Shown piece after piece: positions 9,618-22,123 of a stretch of DNA of 64,000 bases. Position numbers and translations under genes: made by a program. The notes beneath the pieces were generated by a model that searched no databases, was not told the DNA's origin, and saw nothing but the letters and a program-made list of their open reading frames with translations. Within the stretch, counting starts at the first letter, position 1; every line of letters begins with the position of its first letter. The DNA is from Spizellomyces punctatus DAOM BR117 (lineage: Eukaryota > Chytridiomycota > Chytridiomycetes > Spizellomycetales > Spizellomycetaceae), in NCBI RefSeq assembly GCF_000182565.1, contig NW_015971539.1, positions 245,667 through 309,666 of the forward strand, written 5' to 3'.

Positions 9618-12274
9618 ATGCCAGACGGTGAAGGTATACAGCGCAAATCTCTACCGCTCATGTAACGCAGAGCACTAGTTTTATCAGTTCACATTCGATG
9701 TATGCCAGTGATATTCAATTTCCGGCTTTCTCTGTTTTTTTCATCAATAGGTGCGCTACAGGAGCTTCGTCAATACTGGGAATTTGCGGCAGTCTGTCAA
9801 TTTTTGCACTTGTTTCACCACGCGCTGCGTCTGTCGGAATTTAGCAGCGATGTATGGAGGGAGCTTGCCTCAGCTAAAATGGCACTGGAAGAATCACTAA
9901 CCAATTGTATAGGAGCTTGAAATTCATCTGACTACATGTCCAGTCGAGGAAAAACTCATCGATTTGCACGTCAGGCTACTGAAATCCTTAGTCGGTCCAT
10001 TGGCAGCACGGCAAATCAGGTAGTGTGTACACCATTCGAGTTTCGACAAGAAGGTATCTCACCCTTTTATAGTACTGAGAATTGGCAGACATATTTACAA
10101 AAGGAATTTGCAAAGACCCACGCTCACAGCGACATCTTTGCCCAGGGGGTCGACTATGTTGACCTTCCGTTGCGTAGCAAGGTCTGTTTACATGTGGCAT
10201 CACGGAGATGGATTTCGGTAATCAACATACGCTCGAAATTCATCCAGGTTCTCGTTCTCCACTCTTTGTGCGAGCGACAGTTCGATAACGCCGAGAGATT
10301 CCGAGCATCGCTTAATACTGAAGAAGAGACGGAATGGGTATGTTGCAGTTGATATCAAGTCATCTGAATGTATTCTCACACCGGCATATTACAGCGCGTA
10401 GAGCATGTTGGCTCTGACGCGAAAGGGAACGTGTACTGGCTTTTTGATGGTAGCTGCTCTTTCAGGATGTGCCATTGGCTACGCTGCGTATTCTTCATAT
10501 TGACGCTTATTTTAACAGACAATAGGCTTTATAAGGAAGCACCAGCACCCACTATTGGTAAATCTCGTAATCAAAAGAAAGGGAAATTGAAATCGGGTAA
10601 TAAGAATGACTTACCTTGGGAGTTGGTAATATTTCACGATGTTGTTTAGGTCTTCGCAAATCTAAAACTAAAATCCAGCTGCCCGTTTGAATAGATATGT
10701 TCAAGCATGGAGGAGTGGCAATCATTCCCAGAAAGATTCAAGAAGTCTAGAAGCGCCGTGGAAAAAGAGTTCTATCTGTTCCTAATAGAAGATGCGCTTC
10801 CGAAAGTGCTTGCGGATCTCGAGGTATACAGTTTTGCTCGTTTGTGTCACATTTTGTGGAGGCTCATTGATTGGAATTAGAATAAGGAAAAGCAGAGACG
10901 TGTACAGGAAGCAATGAACAATCGCAAAAGATCATCACGATTACAAGTCAGAGAGTTAGAGAAAATGGAACAAGAAAGGCAGGAGCAGCTTATACGGGAG
11001 CAACGGGAGCAAGAAAGATCGCGAAGGAGCCAGCTAGACAGAAAGCAGCGAGAAGAACTAGTATGTTCGAAGCTAATTGCGCATTCCAAATGAGCCAACC
11101 TTAGGATGGGAAATCTGATCATTTGCTTGGGTAGGAGAGGCAACGAAGAATTGAAGCACGCGAGCAACGTATTATGGAGCGAGAGGCACGCTTGCATGGA
11201 TTGCGTGAAGACAAAGGCCATGTTATAAATCCGTCGGACGAGGACGCGTGTGCGCGAGAGCAAACCACGTCTCAACCAGCAACCCGCCGCAAGAGGAAAA
11301 GGCACGATGAATTCGAAGAGCGATGGTATTTTGATTGTGTCTGCGGCGTTCATGGAGACAATCTTGACGGTTGGTGCTGCACTTTCGATGTTGTACGACA
11401 CCGTTCACTTACGCTGAAGTGCCGTTTAGATGGAACTCCGATGATTGCCTGTGGAAAATGTGGCGTTTGGCAGCACATTGGATGTCTTGCGCAAGCCCCT
11501 GGTGCCAAAGCAGATGATGTAGACATTCAGAAGTGGGAAGCACTGGACTATGTCTGCAATAGATGTGCGCGCCACGGAAACCAAGAGAGAGCGCGAGTTG
11601 TATCGCACAACGCAGGAATTTCGAGCCGAGGAAGCGATATTCATGAGGTTGGTCCACAAGCCGGTCGAGGCAATCCAATTGGGTCTATAGGCAATGGTGT
11701 GGCGAGTTCGGTGGGACACAACCGTGCAAAAACGTCGGCAATGGCAGGTCATCCAAATTGGATATCAAACTACGTGCATTCTCCAAAAGGGGTTGTTGCA
11801 CGGACGGCCGCGGGACCTGGTCCCGACGAAGCACCTTCCTCTGTGACACCATTCGTCAACACTGCCCTTCACCCCTCACTAGAGTCAATGGCCCTCCCGC
11901 ATCCCGCATCACCAGCTTACTATCAACCCTATTCTGCTACCGCGGTGCTCCCATCTGGTGTAGCCCCTCCCGCGCACAAGGCCATTACTGCTAGTGTTGC
12001 AACGTCCGGGACAGATACCGCGTCCGCCGCTGCATTTCTAGCGAGTCTAGCTGCTGGATATAAGCCGCGACCAGGGCCGGCAGCCGTTGAAAGCTTTCCA
12101 GCGCCTGTATCGCTTGTGCCCGCCCAGCAACCGGGACCCCCTCTTTCTTCGAATCTAATAGGGTCAACAGAGTGTGCGACCCCCTTCTTGCGACCCGGAG
12201 GCGTGTCATCCGATTCTGAAATGAAACAAAACGGTCTACCTGTGAGCACAACAGAACAAGGGAAGCCGTTGTAA
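9618..12274 (+). CDS. DDT-WHIM-PHD finger chromatin protein (CECR2/RSF1-like)
   Basis: The spliced product begins MPDGEGALQELRQYW. Exon 1 is 9618-9633, exon 2 is 9751-9851, and exon 3 is 9913-10019; the intron after exon 2 has a CTAAC branch site. A DDT-type helical module (FAAVCQFLHLFHHALRLSEF) is followed by WHIM motifs (HVGSDAKGNVYWLFD, then DNRLYKEAPAP) and a WHIM3-like segment (EEWQSFPERFKKSRS). A charged coiled coil follows at about 10885-11200, then a basic NLS-like stretch (RKRKRHDE). A PHD finger (CVCGVHGD, then ACGKCGVWQHIGC, then CNRC) is spliced across an intron at 11370-11429. The C-terminus is Pro/Ala/Ser-rich and ends at 12274. In known families this order recruits ISWI-type remodelers and reads histone H3 tails. 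CECR2, RSF1 and BAZ-like proteins are the nearest types; the exact orthologue is not decided. Confidence 0.85.
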
Positions 12275-12446
12275 ATAATATATAACTTCTGAATAAAGTA
12301 CTTATAAAAGGGCCAAAGCCAATGACACGTGACTTGGAAACAATTTGTTGGGGGTGCAACTTGTACCACTTTGGACAAATACGTTTCTCACATCGCCTGG
12401 CATCTGTCCCATAGCAGCTGATCTACAGACCCATATTCTAAGCCCA

Positions 12447-15400
12447 ATGGCGGCCCCGGCTGCCGCCATGTCCGCAACTCAAAAGCTAACCCAGCTGAAC
12501 GAGTCAACCTGGCTCCAAGTAGGTATGTAGCGAGATCGATCCTTCTCAGCTGATCGCGACCCCGAGGCGCTAGGTTGAAGAACTAGGCCGCTTATGCCTA
12601 GACTGACCGAGCTGTATTTATATGATTCCGCTCATCGCGCATAGGAACGCTGGCAGAAAGTATGAATGAGCCAGAACGCGCGATGAACGCTTATGAATCA
12701 GCCCTTCGTCACAACCCTCATTCTGTGCAAGCTTTGACACAAGCCGCTGCTCTTTGCAGAGCGCGTGAGCAATATTCAAAGGTGGAGTACGAAGTACTGC
12801 TATGTAATGCAAATGTATCTACGCATAACCAAGTCTAATTTCTCTTCCAGGCGGTTGACTATTTTCAACGAATACTGAACATCGATCAAACGAACGGCGA
12901 GATATGGGGAGCTCTAGGCCACTGCTTTTTGATGATGGACGACTTGCAGCGGGCCTACACGGCTTATCAGCAGGCACTGTATCATCTCCCAAATCCCAAG
13001 GTGGGACGACATACGGCATTCGATTGTTTCCAGCAGCTTAACTAGACTGTTGACTTTAGGAACCGAAGTTGTGGTACGGAATTGGGATTCTTTACGATCG
13101 ATACGGATCTTATGAACATGCGGAGGAAGCGTTTTCTGCTGTAATAAGAATGGAACCTAAATTTGAAAAGGCAAACGAAATCTATTTTCGATTGGGTATA
13201 ATTTATAAGCAGCAAGGCAAATATGAGACAAGTTTAAGTGTGAGTGGCAGCTTCGAGGGTAAAGTCTTCAGGAAAGTGGTCTTGACAGTGTATTGGCAGT
13301 GCTTTCGCTATATTTTGGCCTGCCCTCCGAAGCCGCTGACCGAAATTGACATCTGGTTCCAAATCGGCCACGTGTACGAGCAGCAGAAAGAGGTAGCTAA
13401 ATCGACGTCATTTCGATCCTGACTCTTCGAAAGGCATGGCTTAAGTATGGAATGGTCCTTGTTTCATAGTATCAACTTGCTCGGGATGCCTACGAACGTG
13501 TTCTATCAGAGAATCCTAACCATGCCAAGGTTTTACAGCAGCTGGGATGGCTCTATCATCAGCAGAATTCGAGCTTTTCCAACCAGGAGCTTGCAATACA
13601 GTACCTTACTCGTTCCCTCGAAGCTGGTATAGTTCTAGCCTTACGAATTTGTTGCGGTACTCCTTTATCAATCTTGGAATTCTAGATATGAACGACGCGC
13701 AGACATGGTATCTTCTGGGACGCTGTTATATGGCGCAACAGAAATACAACAAGGCTTATGAAGCGTATCAGCAAGCTGTGTACGTATGATGTATTGCGCG
13801 TATCTTGTGACCAAACTAAAAATCGTCTATAGGTACCGGGATGGGCGCAATCCTACATTCTGGTGCTCCATTGGAGTCTTGTATTATCAGATAAATCAGG
13901 TTGGTTCATTGATCACGTAGCCTGTATAGTCCTGAGGCTCATCTTGTTAACTGGGTGATGTAGTATCGCGATGCCTTGGACGCATATAGTCGCGCCATTC
14001 GACTTAACCCATATATCAGTGAAGTCTGGTAATGTCGCAAGTAAGACATACTGTACAAGATAACGAGATCATCTTACCTTCCTTACTAAGGTATGACCTC
14101 GGAACCCTATACGAATCTTGCAACAATCAGATCAATGATGCGTTGGACGCATATACGCGAGCACTCGAGTTGGATCCGACCAACCCCCACATTAAACAAA
14201 GGCTTCAAATGCTCCGCAATGCACAGGCGGGTGGCGGGTGAGCAACAGCACCTCATATGCATAGGTTGCGCCATGCATTGATTGAATCCAAAAATAGTCA
14301 AGTGCAAGCAGGTGCTGCGCAACCCCAACAACCTGCACCGCAGGATATCAACGCAACAGGGTACCCAGGCGGAAATGCGATACACCCGAATGCACCCAGT
14401 CATTTCTATCAGGTAACTACTCCTGTTACGGTATATGATTGATCTATGCGGCAAGACGTGATGCACACTTCTCACGTAGGGACCACAACCACCGACTCAA
14501 ATGGGCTACCCCCGAAGCTCCCAGCAAGACCAGAGATCTACGCACACCTCTGTGCCACTTCAAACGGTGTGATCAAGTGCTTTCTGTGGTTGACGTACGT
14601 ATGCTAATTATGATTTAAAATGAAGGAACACGACCGAAGGGATCTGCCGTCTTTGCAGATGAATCCACCCGCATCATACCCCGCTCAGCCCATGTCCCAG
14701 AGGGATGAAGGCCGTAATGGACTTGTTGCTGATCGCCAGCTTCCTCCAGCATCGGCCGATCACCCATCTCGAGCAGGTCGCAACAAGCAATCTCGTCCGG
14801 ACAGGACAACGTCCCCTAAGCCGCAGACCGACCGAAGGGGTCCGTCTCATCCGCGTCAGGGTTCCCGTACGCTCGCACATGACGCCTTACAATCTTCGTC
14901 CGTCCCATATCCTTCCAGTGACGGTAAGTGGCCGTGATTGCGAAAGGCCGGATTGACTTGGAATGGCCAGCACGTAATCTGGGTACAAACCGTCTCACTG
15001 TTCCCATCTGCCTCCAGACGCACTCCAGAGATCCGGTAGGCCATCCGAGCCACTTGGTAGACCACCTGAGCTCCCATCACGCCACATGGATACTTCTCCC
15101 AGGCCCAGCGATATTCCGGGCAGATTGGCCGATCAGTCAACAAATAGGCATTTTGAATCACCATCTGCAAGCCACTCTGATAACGCCCGTCACATAGCGG
15201 ATCCGCCACGATTACCGGATATAGGTTCGAGAAATGTCGAGTCACTCTCACGTCTACCGGAAATGCAAATAAGACCATCAGATCATACGCATCTTTTGCG
15301 CCCAATGGAGTTATCCCCTCACGCAAAGCTGGATGATACATCACGTCAGCAAGATGTACCAATTAACCCTCTGGAGTCTGAAGCAATCAGAAACCGCACT

Positions 15401-16393
15401 GATCGCAGATCGTACTCGGTGGAGCGACCATCTGGCTTCACAGAACCTACAACAGAAATTCGCGCCTCTGAGACCGCTCTCAAGCAGCCACAGGAAAAGC
15501 TCGTCCAATCGAATTTCTCATCGGAATCGTCCACATGGCAACGGACGTGTCATGCCAAAAGCCGAAGTCCTCCTGTAGGAGATGAGCAAAGTAGAAGCGC
15601 GTATCAACGGGACATGAACACGGAGAGCAAAGTCCGATTGCGGGATTCTGAGCCAGTCACTCGTGGTTTGCATGGGTTTGAATCATCAAAGGACGTACCT
15701 ACGAAAGCGTCTAGTCCAACCGTCGATTTAGAGGTTTCCAAGCAGGCCGAAAGGGTCAACATGACAAATACAAGTGACGCGACCCGACCATCACAGGATC
15801 GCGTAGCAAATCGAGAGACGCCGACGGAGAGGATTTTGGCAGCACCAATGAAGGCGGACAAAGCCGGAGGAGAAAACCGCAGAATGCAACCCGATCGAAT
15901 GTCGGTTAGTCAATTGAATGAACGAGGGGAGGACCGCAGAGAACGCGATGCTCAAATCCAAGTGAGGAGAGATGACAATAGCAAAGATGGTAGTAGAGAT
16001 CGAGCGTCCATGGTACCATTGGAGACCGAGAAAGACTATGTTGTGAAAGGGATCGAAGCCACACGTGAGGTCACAATTGACAATGATGGTACTGAGCATG
16101 GAAGGAGTCAGAGTCACCATGGAAGTCCAAGCAGTGCCGTACCACCGCCTGATGGTCTAGCCGCGCTAGCGTCGTATGGGAACACTGATAGTGCCGTGGA
16201 CCATGAGTCACCGGACAACCCTGCATCACCACATTATGGCTCTTCCTTAGTTGAACGTTCAGAGCCGGGTGATATGGCAAAAGGCACGGAGCAGGTATCT
16301 GGGAAACGACCGTATGAGAAGGATCATAGCGATCCTAGGTACTCGCCAGAAGCTAAGCGGCCAAAGGCGGTAGATGGGGAGGAGGACTCTTGA
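12447..16393 (+). CDS. CYC8: Transcriptional corepressor CYC8/SSN6 (TPR protein)
   Basis: The N-terminal two-thirds encodes about ten tandem TPRs spread over many small exons from 12447 to 14240. Clear repeats include ERAMNAYESALRHNPHSVQA, AVDYFQRILNIDQTNGEIWG, LWYGIGILYDRYGSYEHAEE, DIWFQIGHVYEQQKE, MNDAQTWYLLGRCYMAQQKY, TFWCSIGVLYYQINQ and DALDAYTRALELDPTNPHIK. This series matches CYC8/SSN6, which partners with the Tup1 WD protein to repress transcription in the nucleus. The C-terminal part (14260-16393) is a low-complexity Pro/Ser/Arg-rich tail ending in a basic stretch (PEAKRPKAVDGEEDS). It is mostly one long exon from about 15020. The start is the ATG at 12447 (MAAPAAAMSATQ); a second ATG lies 21 bases downstream. 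Exon borders are read by eye. Confidence 0.92.
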
Positions 16394-17303
16394 TCGCATG
16401 GCAGTGACCGGCTGGGCATGTGGATCTGGCGATTTTGTCTTTAAGAAGGGCCGTTCTTTCTGTATTCCGCATTTACGCTCTAAGCGTTGCGAATCGTATT
16501 TCCCTGGGGCTCTTCCAGATCATACTTTGCCTTCACCATTATACTTTTGGATTAAACATTCATTTGATCATTCAACTTCTGAGGGCATACTTTAAGCAAC
16601 ATTGGGACTGTTGACGTGACATTTGAATGTTGGATGTGTGGCAATGCGTGGTGTCTAGCTTTAACCATAAATGTCGTCGCATCATGTAACTTTAAGTGTA
16701 GAGACCACTTTTACCAGCTAATCGCCGTAATTAACACAATCTATTTTCGCAAAAAGGGGGGATGACTCATGTAAGGTATGTTGCCTTCGAGCAGTCAAAT
16801 GAATAAGGAGAAATATAAAAAGAAGAGATTTCCTACATCTGAATGAAGTGATAGGGATACACTACAAGGAAACGAGAGCAGACCGGAATAAACCAATAGC
16901 TAAACAGACTACTGTAGTATCAGCCACAACTCCTCCCCGCCGATACTATGTTCAAACAAGACCAATCACGTCGTTTTGTGGGGGAGCAAACCTGTTAGTA
17001 ATTATGGGGGTCGGCTGGAACGCTGTAAAATTGGGGCCCGTTTGCGTATTGTCGCGTAATGAAGGCGGTGACTATCTCGAGGGAAAAACAGATGCAGCCA
17101 AATGGACCCGAGGTGGCTTAGGGATGGTTGTAACACGTGATGGTAACAAGTTGTGGCATTCATTCGGCTGACACCCGACCTGTACGCGCGGAGATCTCCA
17201 TCCGTCCCATATCCAGCACGGAACACATCAGTAGTCGAGTCAGAGTGCGATATTTACGTCGGCTACCCGAATCCTTTCCCACAGCATTCAACCGCGTGTC
17301 TTT
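16394..17303. other. Intergenic region between CYC8 and the OSBP gene
   Basis: This stretch of about 900 bp has no recognisable coding content. The short open frames in it look like chance frames and resemble no family I know. It must hold the CYC8 3' end and the promoter of the OSBP-related gene. No clear TATA box, repeat or RNA gene was seen. Confidence 0.6.
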
Positions 17304-18848
17304 ATGATGGGTGACTCTGAGGAGAACGTTGCTGTGGGGTCGGATGTCGAACAGGAGGTTCTTGAAGACGAACCAAAAAGCATACTATTGGGAATCATTG
17401 GTCAACTACGCAAGGGAATGGATCTGTCCCGAGTTACTCTGCCAACTTTTGTGCTGGAGCCACGAAGTATGTGCGAGCGGATAACGGACTTCATGAGCCA
17501 TCCGGAGCTCATTCTTAAGTAAGGACGCTCCAACCGAACAACCAAGTGTTGGGAAAGAGGAAGCAGAAAGAGCTAATGACAACCCTTAGCACTCCTCAAA
17601 AAATGGATCCTACGGACCGATTTCTTGATGTCGTGACATATTTTCTATCTGGTTGGCATATAAAACCGAAGGTGCAACAAGTCCCAGAGATTGCAGCTTT
17701 CAATTTAACCAAGCTGACAGTGCCGGAAATCATAGGGTGTAAAGAAACCATACAATCCTGTTTTGGGTGAAATATTTCGGTGTCGCTGGAAGTTCGACGA
17801 TGACTCAGAATCTTTCTACGTGTGCGAACAAGTTTCACACCATCCTCCAATTTCTGCCTATTTCTATGCAAATCCCCAAAAGGACGTTTGGATTTTGGGT
17901 GATATACGACCGAAGTCGAAGTTCCTCGGAAATTCTGCTGCCACTATTATGCAAGGAACTTCTACGATTACTTTTCCAAAGAGGTGGCCTGGTGAAGAGT
18001 ATATGGTGACTCTCCCTAATATATATGCCAGAGGCATACTGTTCGGCACCATGTACCTTGAGCTGGGAGATACGGTGACCATCAAATGCCCAAAAAATGA
18101 TCTAATCGCGGAAATCGAGTTTCAAACGAAGGTATGACCAATGCCCATGGAAAGTATGGCTGCGACTGCGCTAACTGTCAGCCATAATAGGGGTTCTTCA
18201 CGGGCACTTATAATGGCATAAAAGGCAAGGTGAAGCGTGAATCCTCTGGAGAAGTCCTATATACTCTGGGTGGGAAGTGGACGGACGTCATGTACCTATC
18301 CAAAGGAACCACTTCCGACAAAATACCAATTTTCGATGCCCACAGTGCAAAGATATACCCAAAAGTTGTTGCAGCGGAAGCCGAGCAGGAGGAATTCGAG
18401 TCTCGAAGGTGAGCTAGCGTTCCTATTGGAGATCCTTCCACTGTGAGCCAGGTTGACACTCATAGATATATTCGGAAGACTTTGGTCAAAAGTCACCAAG
18501 GGCTTGGTAACGAAAAACCTGGATTATGCCACCACTGAGAAAAGCGCGATCGAGGACAATCAGCGCACTATCGTCAAGGATAGGGCAACCAAAAATATCA
18601 CATGGGAACCTAGATTTTTCCGCCGAAACGGTGACATGTGGGAGTTCCGGTCTTCTGAGTGAGCAATCTCCTTTGCAAATTGCTTTTCCCGCTTTTTCCC
18701 ATTCGTGACTCACAGTGCCTCTGCTAGCTTACCAACTGATCCGCTCGAGGCAAACAAAGCTCTGGAAGGAATTATCTTTGGTTCCGCGACAAACCCTATG
18801 CATGCCAGATTTTGGGTGCGTCCTGATCAGATTAACGGGGTAGAATAA
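17304..18848 (+). CDS. Oxysterol-binding protein-related lipid transfer protein (Osh6/7-like)
   Basis: This short ORP has no PH or ankyrin region. It begins MMGDSEENVAVG and enters the lipid-binding barrel with RKGMDLSRVTLPTFVLEPRS, the lid and sterol/phospholipid entry motif typical of the Osh6/Osh7 branch. After an intron ending at about 17735 it reads GVKKPYNPVLGEIFRC, followed by the ORP signature EQVSHHPPISA, which contacts PI4P. KWTDVMYL and a C-terminal ITWEPRFFRRNGDMWEF complete the fold. The protein moves a lipid (phosphatidylserine or sterol) against PI4P at membrane contact sites. At least five introns are present. The last exon may end at the TAA at 18846. An alternative splice at 18817 would instead give a slightly different C-terminus ending near 18900. 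Family confidence is high; the Osh subclass is inferred. Confidence 0.9.
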
Positions 18849-18911
18849 CGAGGGTGCAGGCGGGTATAGACAGCTCAATGGATATGGAAAGATGTACGTA
18901 ATTTAGTTCTG

Positions 18912-21190
18912 CTATACAATTTGAGGTAAATGGAGAATCGCGACCTGCATGATAATGTTAGGCCTTGCCGTAACTGCTGAGGCATGTGCCACAAAGGCTC
19001 AGTTACCGCACGATTTCCGCAGATCAGCGCTAGTTTATTTCCCAAGGTATTCCATTTTGCTTGAACATCCACATCTTCGCCCTTGTCCCCATGATATTGC
19101 TTGACCAAAGACCAATCCTGCGTTGAAGGCACACAAAGGTGGCGTGTGAGTCTCAGTATCTATTGACAAGCGCTTTGCGGCGATTCTTACCTGTAGCGAC
19201 CATATATTTACTACACCATCACTGGAGGCACTGGCAAGTAATGAGGCATCAGGATTGAAGTCAGCGGATAAGATCTCAGAGTTGTGGTTACGGAAAGTGT
19301 GCAGGCACTCTTGCTTAGCAACATCCCACAATCGAACTGTTCGGTCAAAACCAGCTCTATAGATTCGTGAGTCAGAGAGTCTCACCCAGGGGCGATTCAT
19401 GTCCAGTTGCGTACTCACGTTGCCAACACTAATTGGTCAGAATTGGGACACCACTGGCAAGTCACGATTTCCTTCTCATGGCCCTTTGCGACCCAGAGAG
19501 CTTCATTAGAGTCCATCGTCCAGATTTTGGCGGTACCGTCGTCAGAGCAAGAGGCAAGATACTTTCTTGAAGGATCCCATAGAACTTTATTCACATCGCT
19601 CTAAGGAACATCTAAAATTCAAGGGCCCGAAAATCCGACATGGGACTATATCACCAGCATACCTTATGGGAAAATTGCTTCAACGGTTCTATATCTCCCA
19701 AGCGGCATACATATATCTGACTGTCTGACGACGATGTCGCGAAAGTGACATCATCTACCCAGTCCGCAGAGAGGACAGGTCCTGAGAGCAGCAGTTCGTC
19801 ATTCGTCGTCGGTTGCAAGAATGTGCATCAGCAATGATACCTTCATGGAAATCAAATCTCTGCCGGACTTGGCCACTAGCGACGTCCCATATTACGCTGG
19901 TCTTATCGAGACTACCGGTCGCAATGAGACTTCCACATGTATTCCAAGCTAAAGAGAAGACCGCCCCTTCGTGCTGCTTCTCAGAGAATTTAAGCTCTCC
20001 TGGCAAAGTTTCGAAGACGTTGACAAGCGTCCTTCATTATCATTATCAGAATATCCAAAGATGATACCTGACCGAGTCCAAACTAATGTGCGACCATCGA
20101 CGGTCCCAGCCGCCAACATAGCACCCGACGGCTGCAGATGAGGTTAGATTAGAGAACCAAAGGTAAAAAATGGCTCCTATCACCCATGATCTGTGCCTTA
20201 CCGCCCACTCAAGCGCCGATATGCCGATACTGATGCCAACAACAGCGGTGCCCATGGGCAAATCCATCACTCGATCACTCTGGGTAGCATCTTGTGTCGC
20301 ATTAGACGGTACCTGCCAGAGTCGCACTACTCCATCCTTGCTCCTGATCAAAAGGTCAGCAAACCCCCTTTATGGGAGAGCGAAGAAGGTACAAACCCAG
20401 ATGCTATTAATGATGGCTTGCCGGGATTCCAGGAGCATCGAACAACCTACAGGTGGCTTGCTCCATAAATGGTACGCTCTCATGCCTCTAGTTTCCCAAA
20501 AATGGACATACAGTTTCTGAACTTGACAGCATCGACACAGGCAATTCGTCGGCGTTCGTGTTGTCGTCTTCAATAACGTCCATTGCATCTAATGGCAATC
20601 TGTTGGATGAGTCCTGAATATGAGTCCCTACGTATTCCACTACTCACCGGATGTCTCCAAAGTGGTCGATGCAACAAGTGACTCTCTGCGAGATTTCTTT
20701 TCGCGCTCGGGCTTTGATTGCTTTCGCTCGTCCTTTCGATCCTTTTTGTTGGTCAGGGCTTCCTCCTTTCTAGCTCTTTTCGAGGGACGTCCTTCTTGCT
20801 TGTCGCTGACTTCGAAGGCGCATTCATGTTGCTCAAGCAGTGTAAATGGGGCGATACACTTCCGTTCTGTACCGTCCTGCATAATGTTCGGCTGAGGGAT
20901 TCAAAGACAGGGTATACATGATGAAAGGCTACCTCATTGACGTGGCACTCGATCTCAGCATACTGTAGGCCCTTCTGCAATAAGTTGACCAGTGAACCCG
21001 GGCGAACATGGGAACCTTTTACAGTTCGCTTGTACAGAGCGCTTTCATGTTGAAATGCGAAGGCTGAGTGTGTAAAACCTGGAAAGCATTCATCAATAAT
21101 GGGCAGACATGGAAGTAGAAGGTCCCAGTGCTCACCCGACTCAGCCAGGTATCTATAGACAAGATAATTGACCTCGTCACTTGTGATCAT
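18912..21190 (-). CDS. TBL1/SIF2-type LisH and WD40 corepressor subunit
   Basis: The N-terminus starts at the ATG at 21190 with a LisH motif (MITSDEVNYLVYRYLAESG, then FTHSAFAFQHESAL) and the TBL1-specific extension LVNLLQKGLQYAEIECHVNE. A lysine/arginine-rich, NLS-like linker follows at about 20680-20820. WD40 repeats then occupy 20580-18950. Clear blades include HEGAVFSLAWNTCGSLIATG, DKTSVIWDVASG, RTVRLWDVAKQECLHTFRNH and LASASSDGVVNIWSL. The last small exon ends at 18912. In animals TBL1 is the WD subunit of NCoR/SMRT-HDAC3; in yeast Sif2 belongs to the SET3 complex. The protein probably bridges corepressor and histone tails. An upstream GTG in frame is not used. The gene is divergent from CutA. 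Confidence 0.9.
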
Positions 21191-21309
21191 TACGACGATC
21201 TCTGAGTAGGAAACCACGGCAAAGGAACTGCCTGTAAGGGCATTGCAAGTGCCTGGCTAACACGTGGTACCGACGTGTCACCGCATCTGCATTGTCGGTA
21301 AGGTCCTAA

Positions 21310-21986
21310 ATGCTTTTCCGTCATCTTGCAGTCGTCTGGAGTCTTGTTGCACATCCCGTGTGCAAAAGGCAGTCACTTTCGATGTCTACTAGTTCAACAC
21401 ACCCTGTGATATTACTCTCTACAGTCCCCAATGAGGAGGTCGCAAAGAGCATAAGCAGAGGTACCCGTAACGATGCCTTAACGGATGCTGTGATCTGGTT
21501 GACTCCAGGTCTTATCTCTTGACGTAACAGGTCTTGTGGAGCGAAAGCTCATAGCATGTGCAAATATCGTTCCAAAAGTGACTTCAGTGTGAGACTTAGG
21601 ATTTAGCCAGTGATAAAATACGCCGGTTAACTTGGATACCACAAGTAGTTATTGGTGGGATGGCGGTGTTCAAGAAGACAGTGAACTTCTAATGATTATG
21701 AAGACTCAGGCAAGTCTGGTACCGCAGGTTACCGAGTATGTGAAGGCAGAGCATCCAGTAAGCAGGTGTTTTTGCGATTTCTGGACTGTTCCATTACTGT
21801 CCTGAATCATTGTTATTCTATAAAAGTATGAGATACCTGAACTCATAGCCACCAAGGTTTGAAATGAAATGTTTCTTTTGACCTTCTCATAAGTTCAGAT
21901 ACTCACTAAATGCGAAACTTTAGATTGAGGGTGGCAATGACGCATACATCCAGTGGATTAGCCAAAATACAATTGGGCGAACGTAG
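21310..21986 (+). CDS. CUTA: CutA1-like protein, five exons
   Basis: This gene is assembled from exons 21310-21460, 21531-21588, 21646-21757, 21827-21856 and 21924-21986. All introns are GT..AG and the frame is unbroken, giving 137 residues. The diagnostic CutA segments appear in order: STVPNEEVAKSISRGLVERK, ACANIVPKVTSVSYWWDGG, EDSELLMIMKTQ, VTEYVKAEHPYEIPELIA and a C-terminal GGNDAYIQWI. CutA forms trimers of ferredoxin-like fold and is linked to metal tolerance in bacteria; the role in eukaryotes is unsettled. The N-terminus MLFRHLAVVWSLVAHPVCKR is basic and hydrophobic and could direct the protein to mitochondria or the secretory route. A second ATG at 21382 would drop it. The exons are short, the fourth only 30 bases. 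Confidence 0.88.
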
Positions 21987-22123
21987 TGTACTGGTTAATC
22001 TTGCATTGAACTCGGGTGCTTCAGGCTACGCCTCTCTGTCTTTTCACATTCATCTGCCCAAGCACCGCACAACCATACTTCCCGATAACGGTTAATGACC
22101 AGCGGCACGGCACGTCGGGAGTG

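Noticed and set aside
16848..17226. Two overlapping open frames of 74-107 codons on opposite strands
   Set aside because: No start context, no family resemblance, and they lie in the CYC8-OSBP intergenic region. Treated as chance frames.
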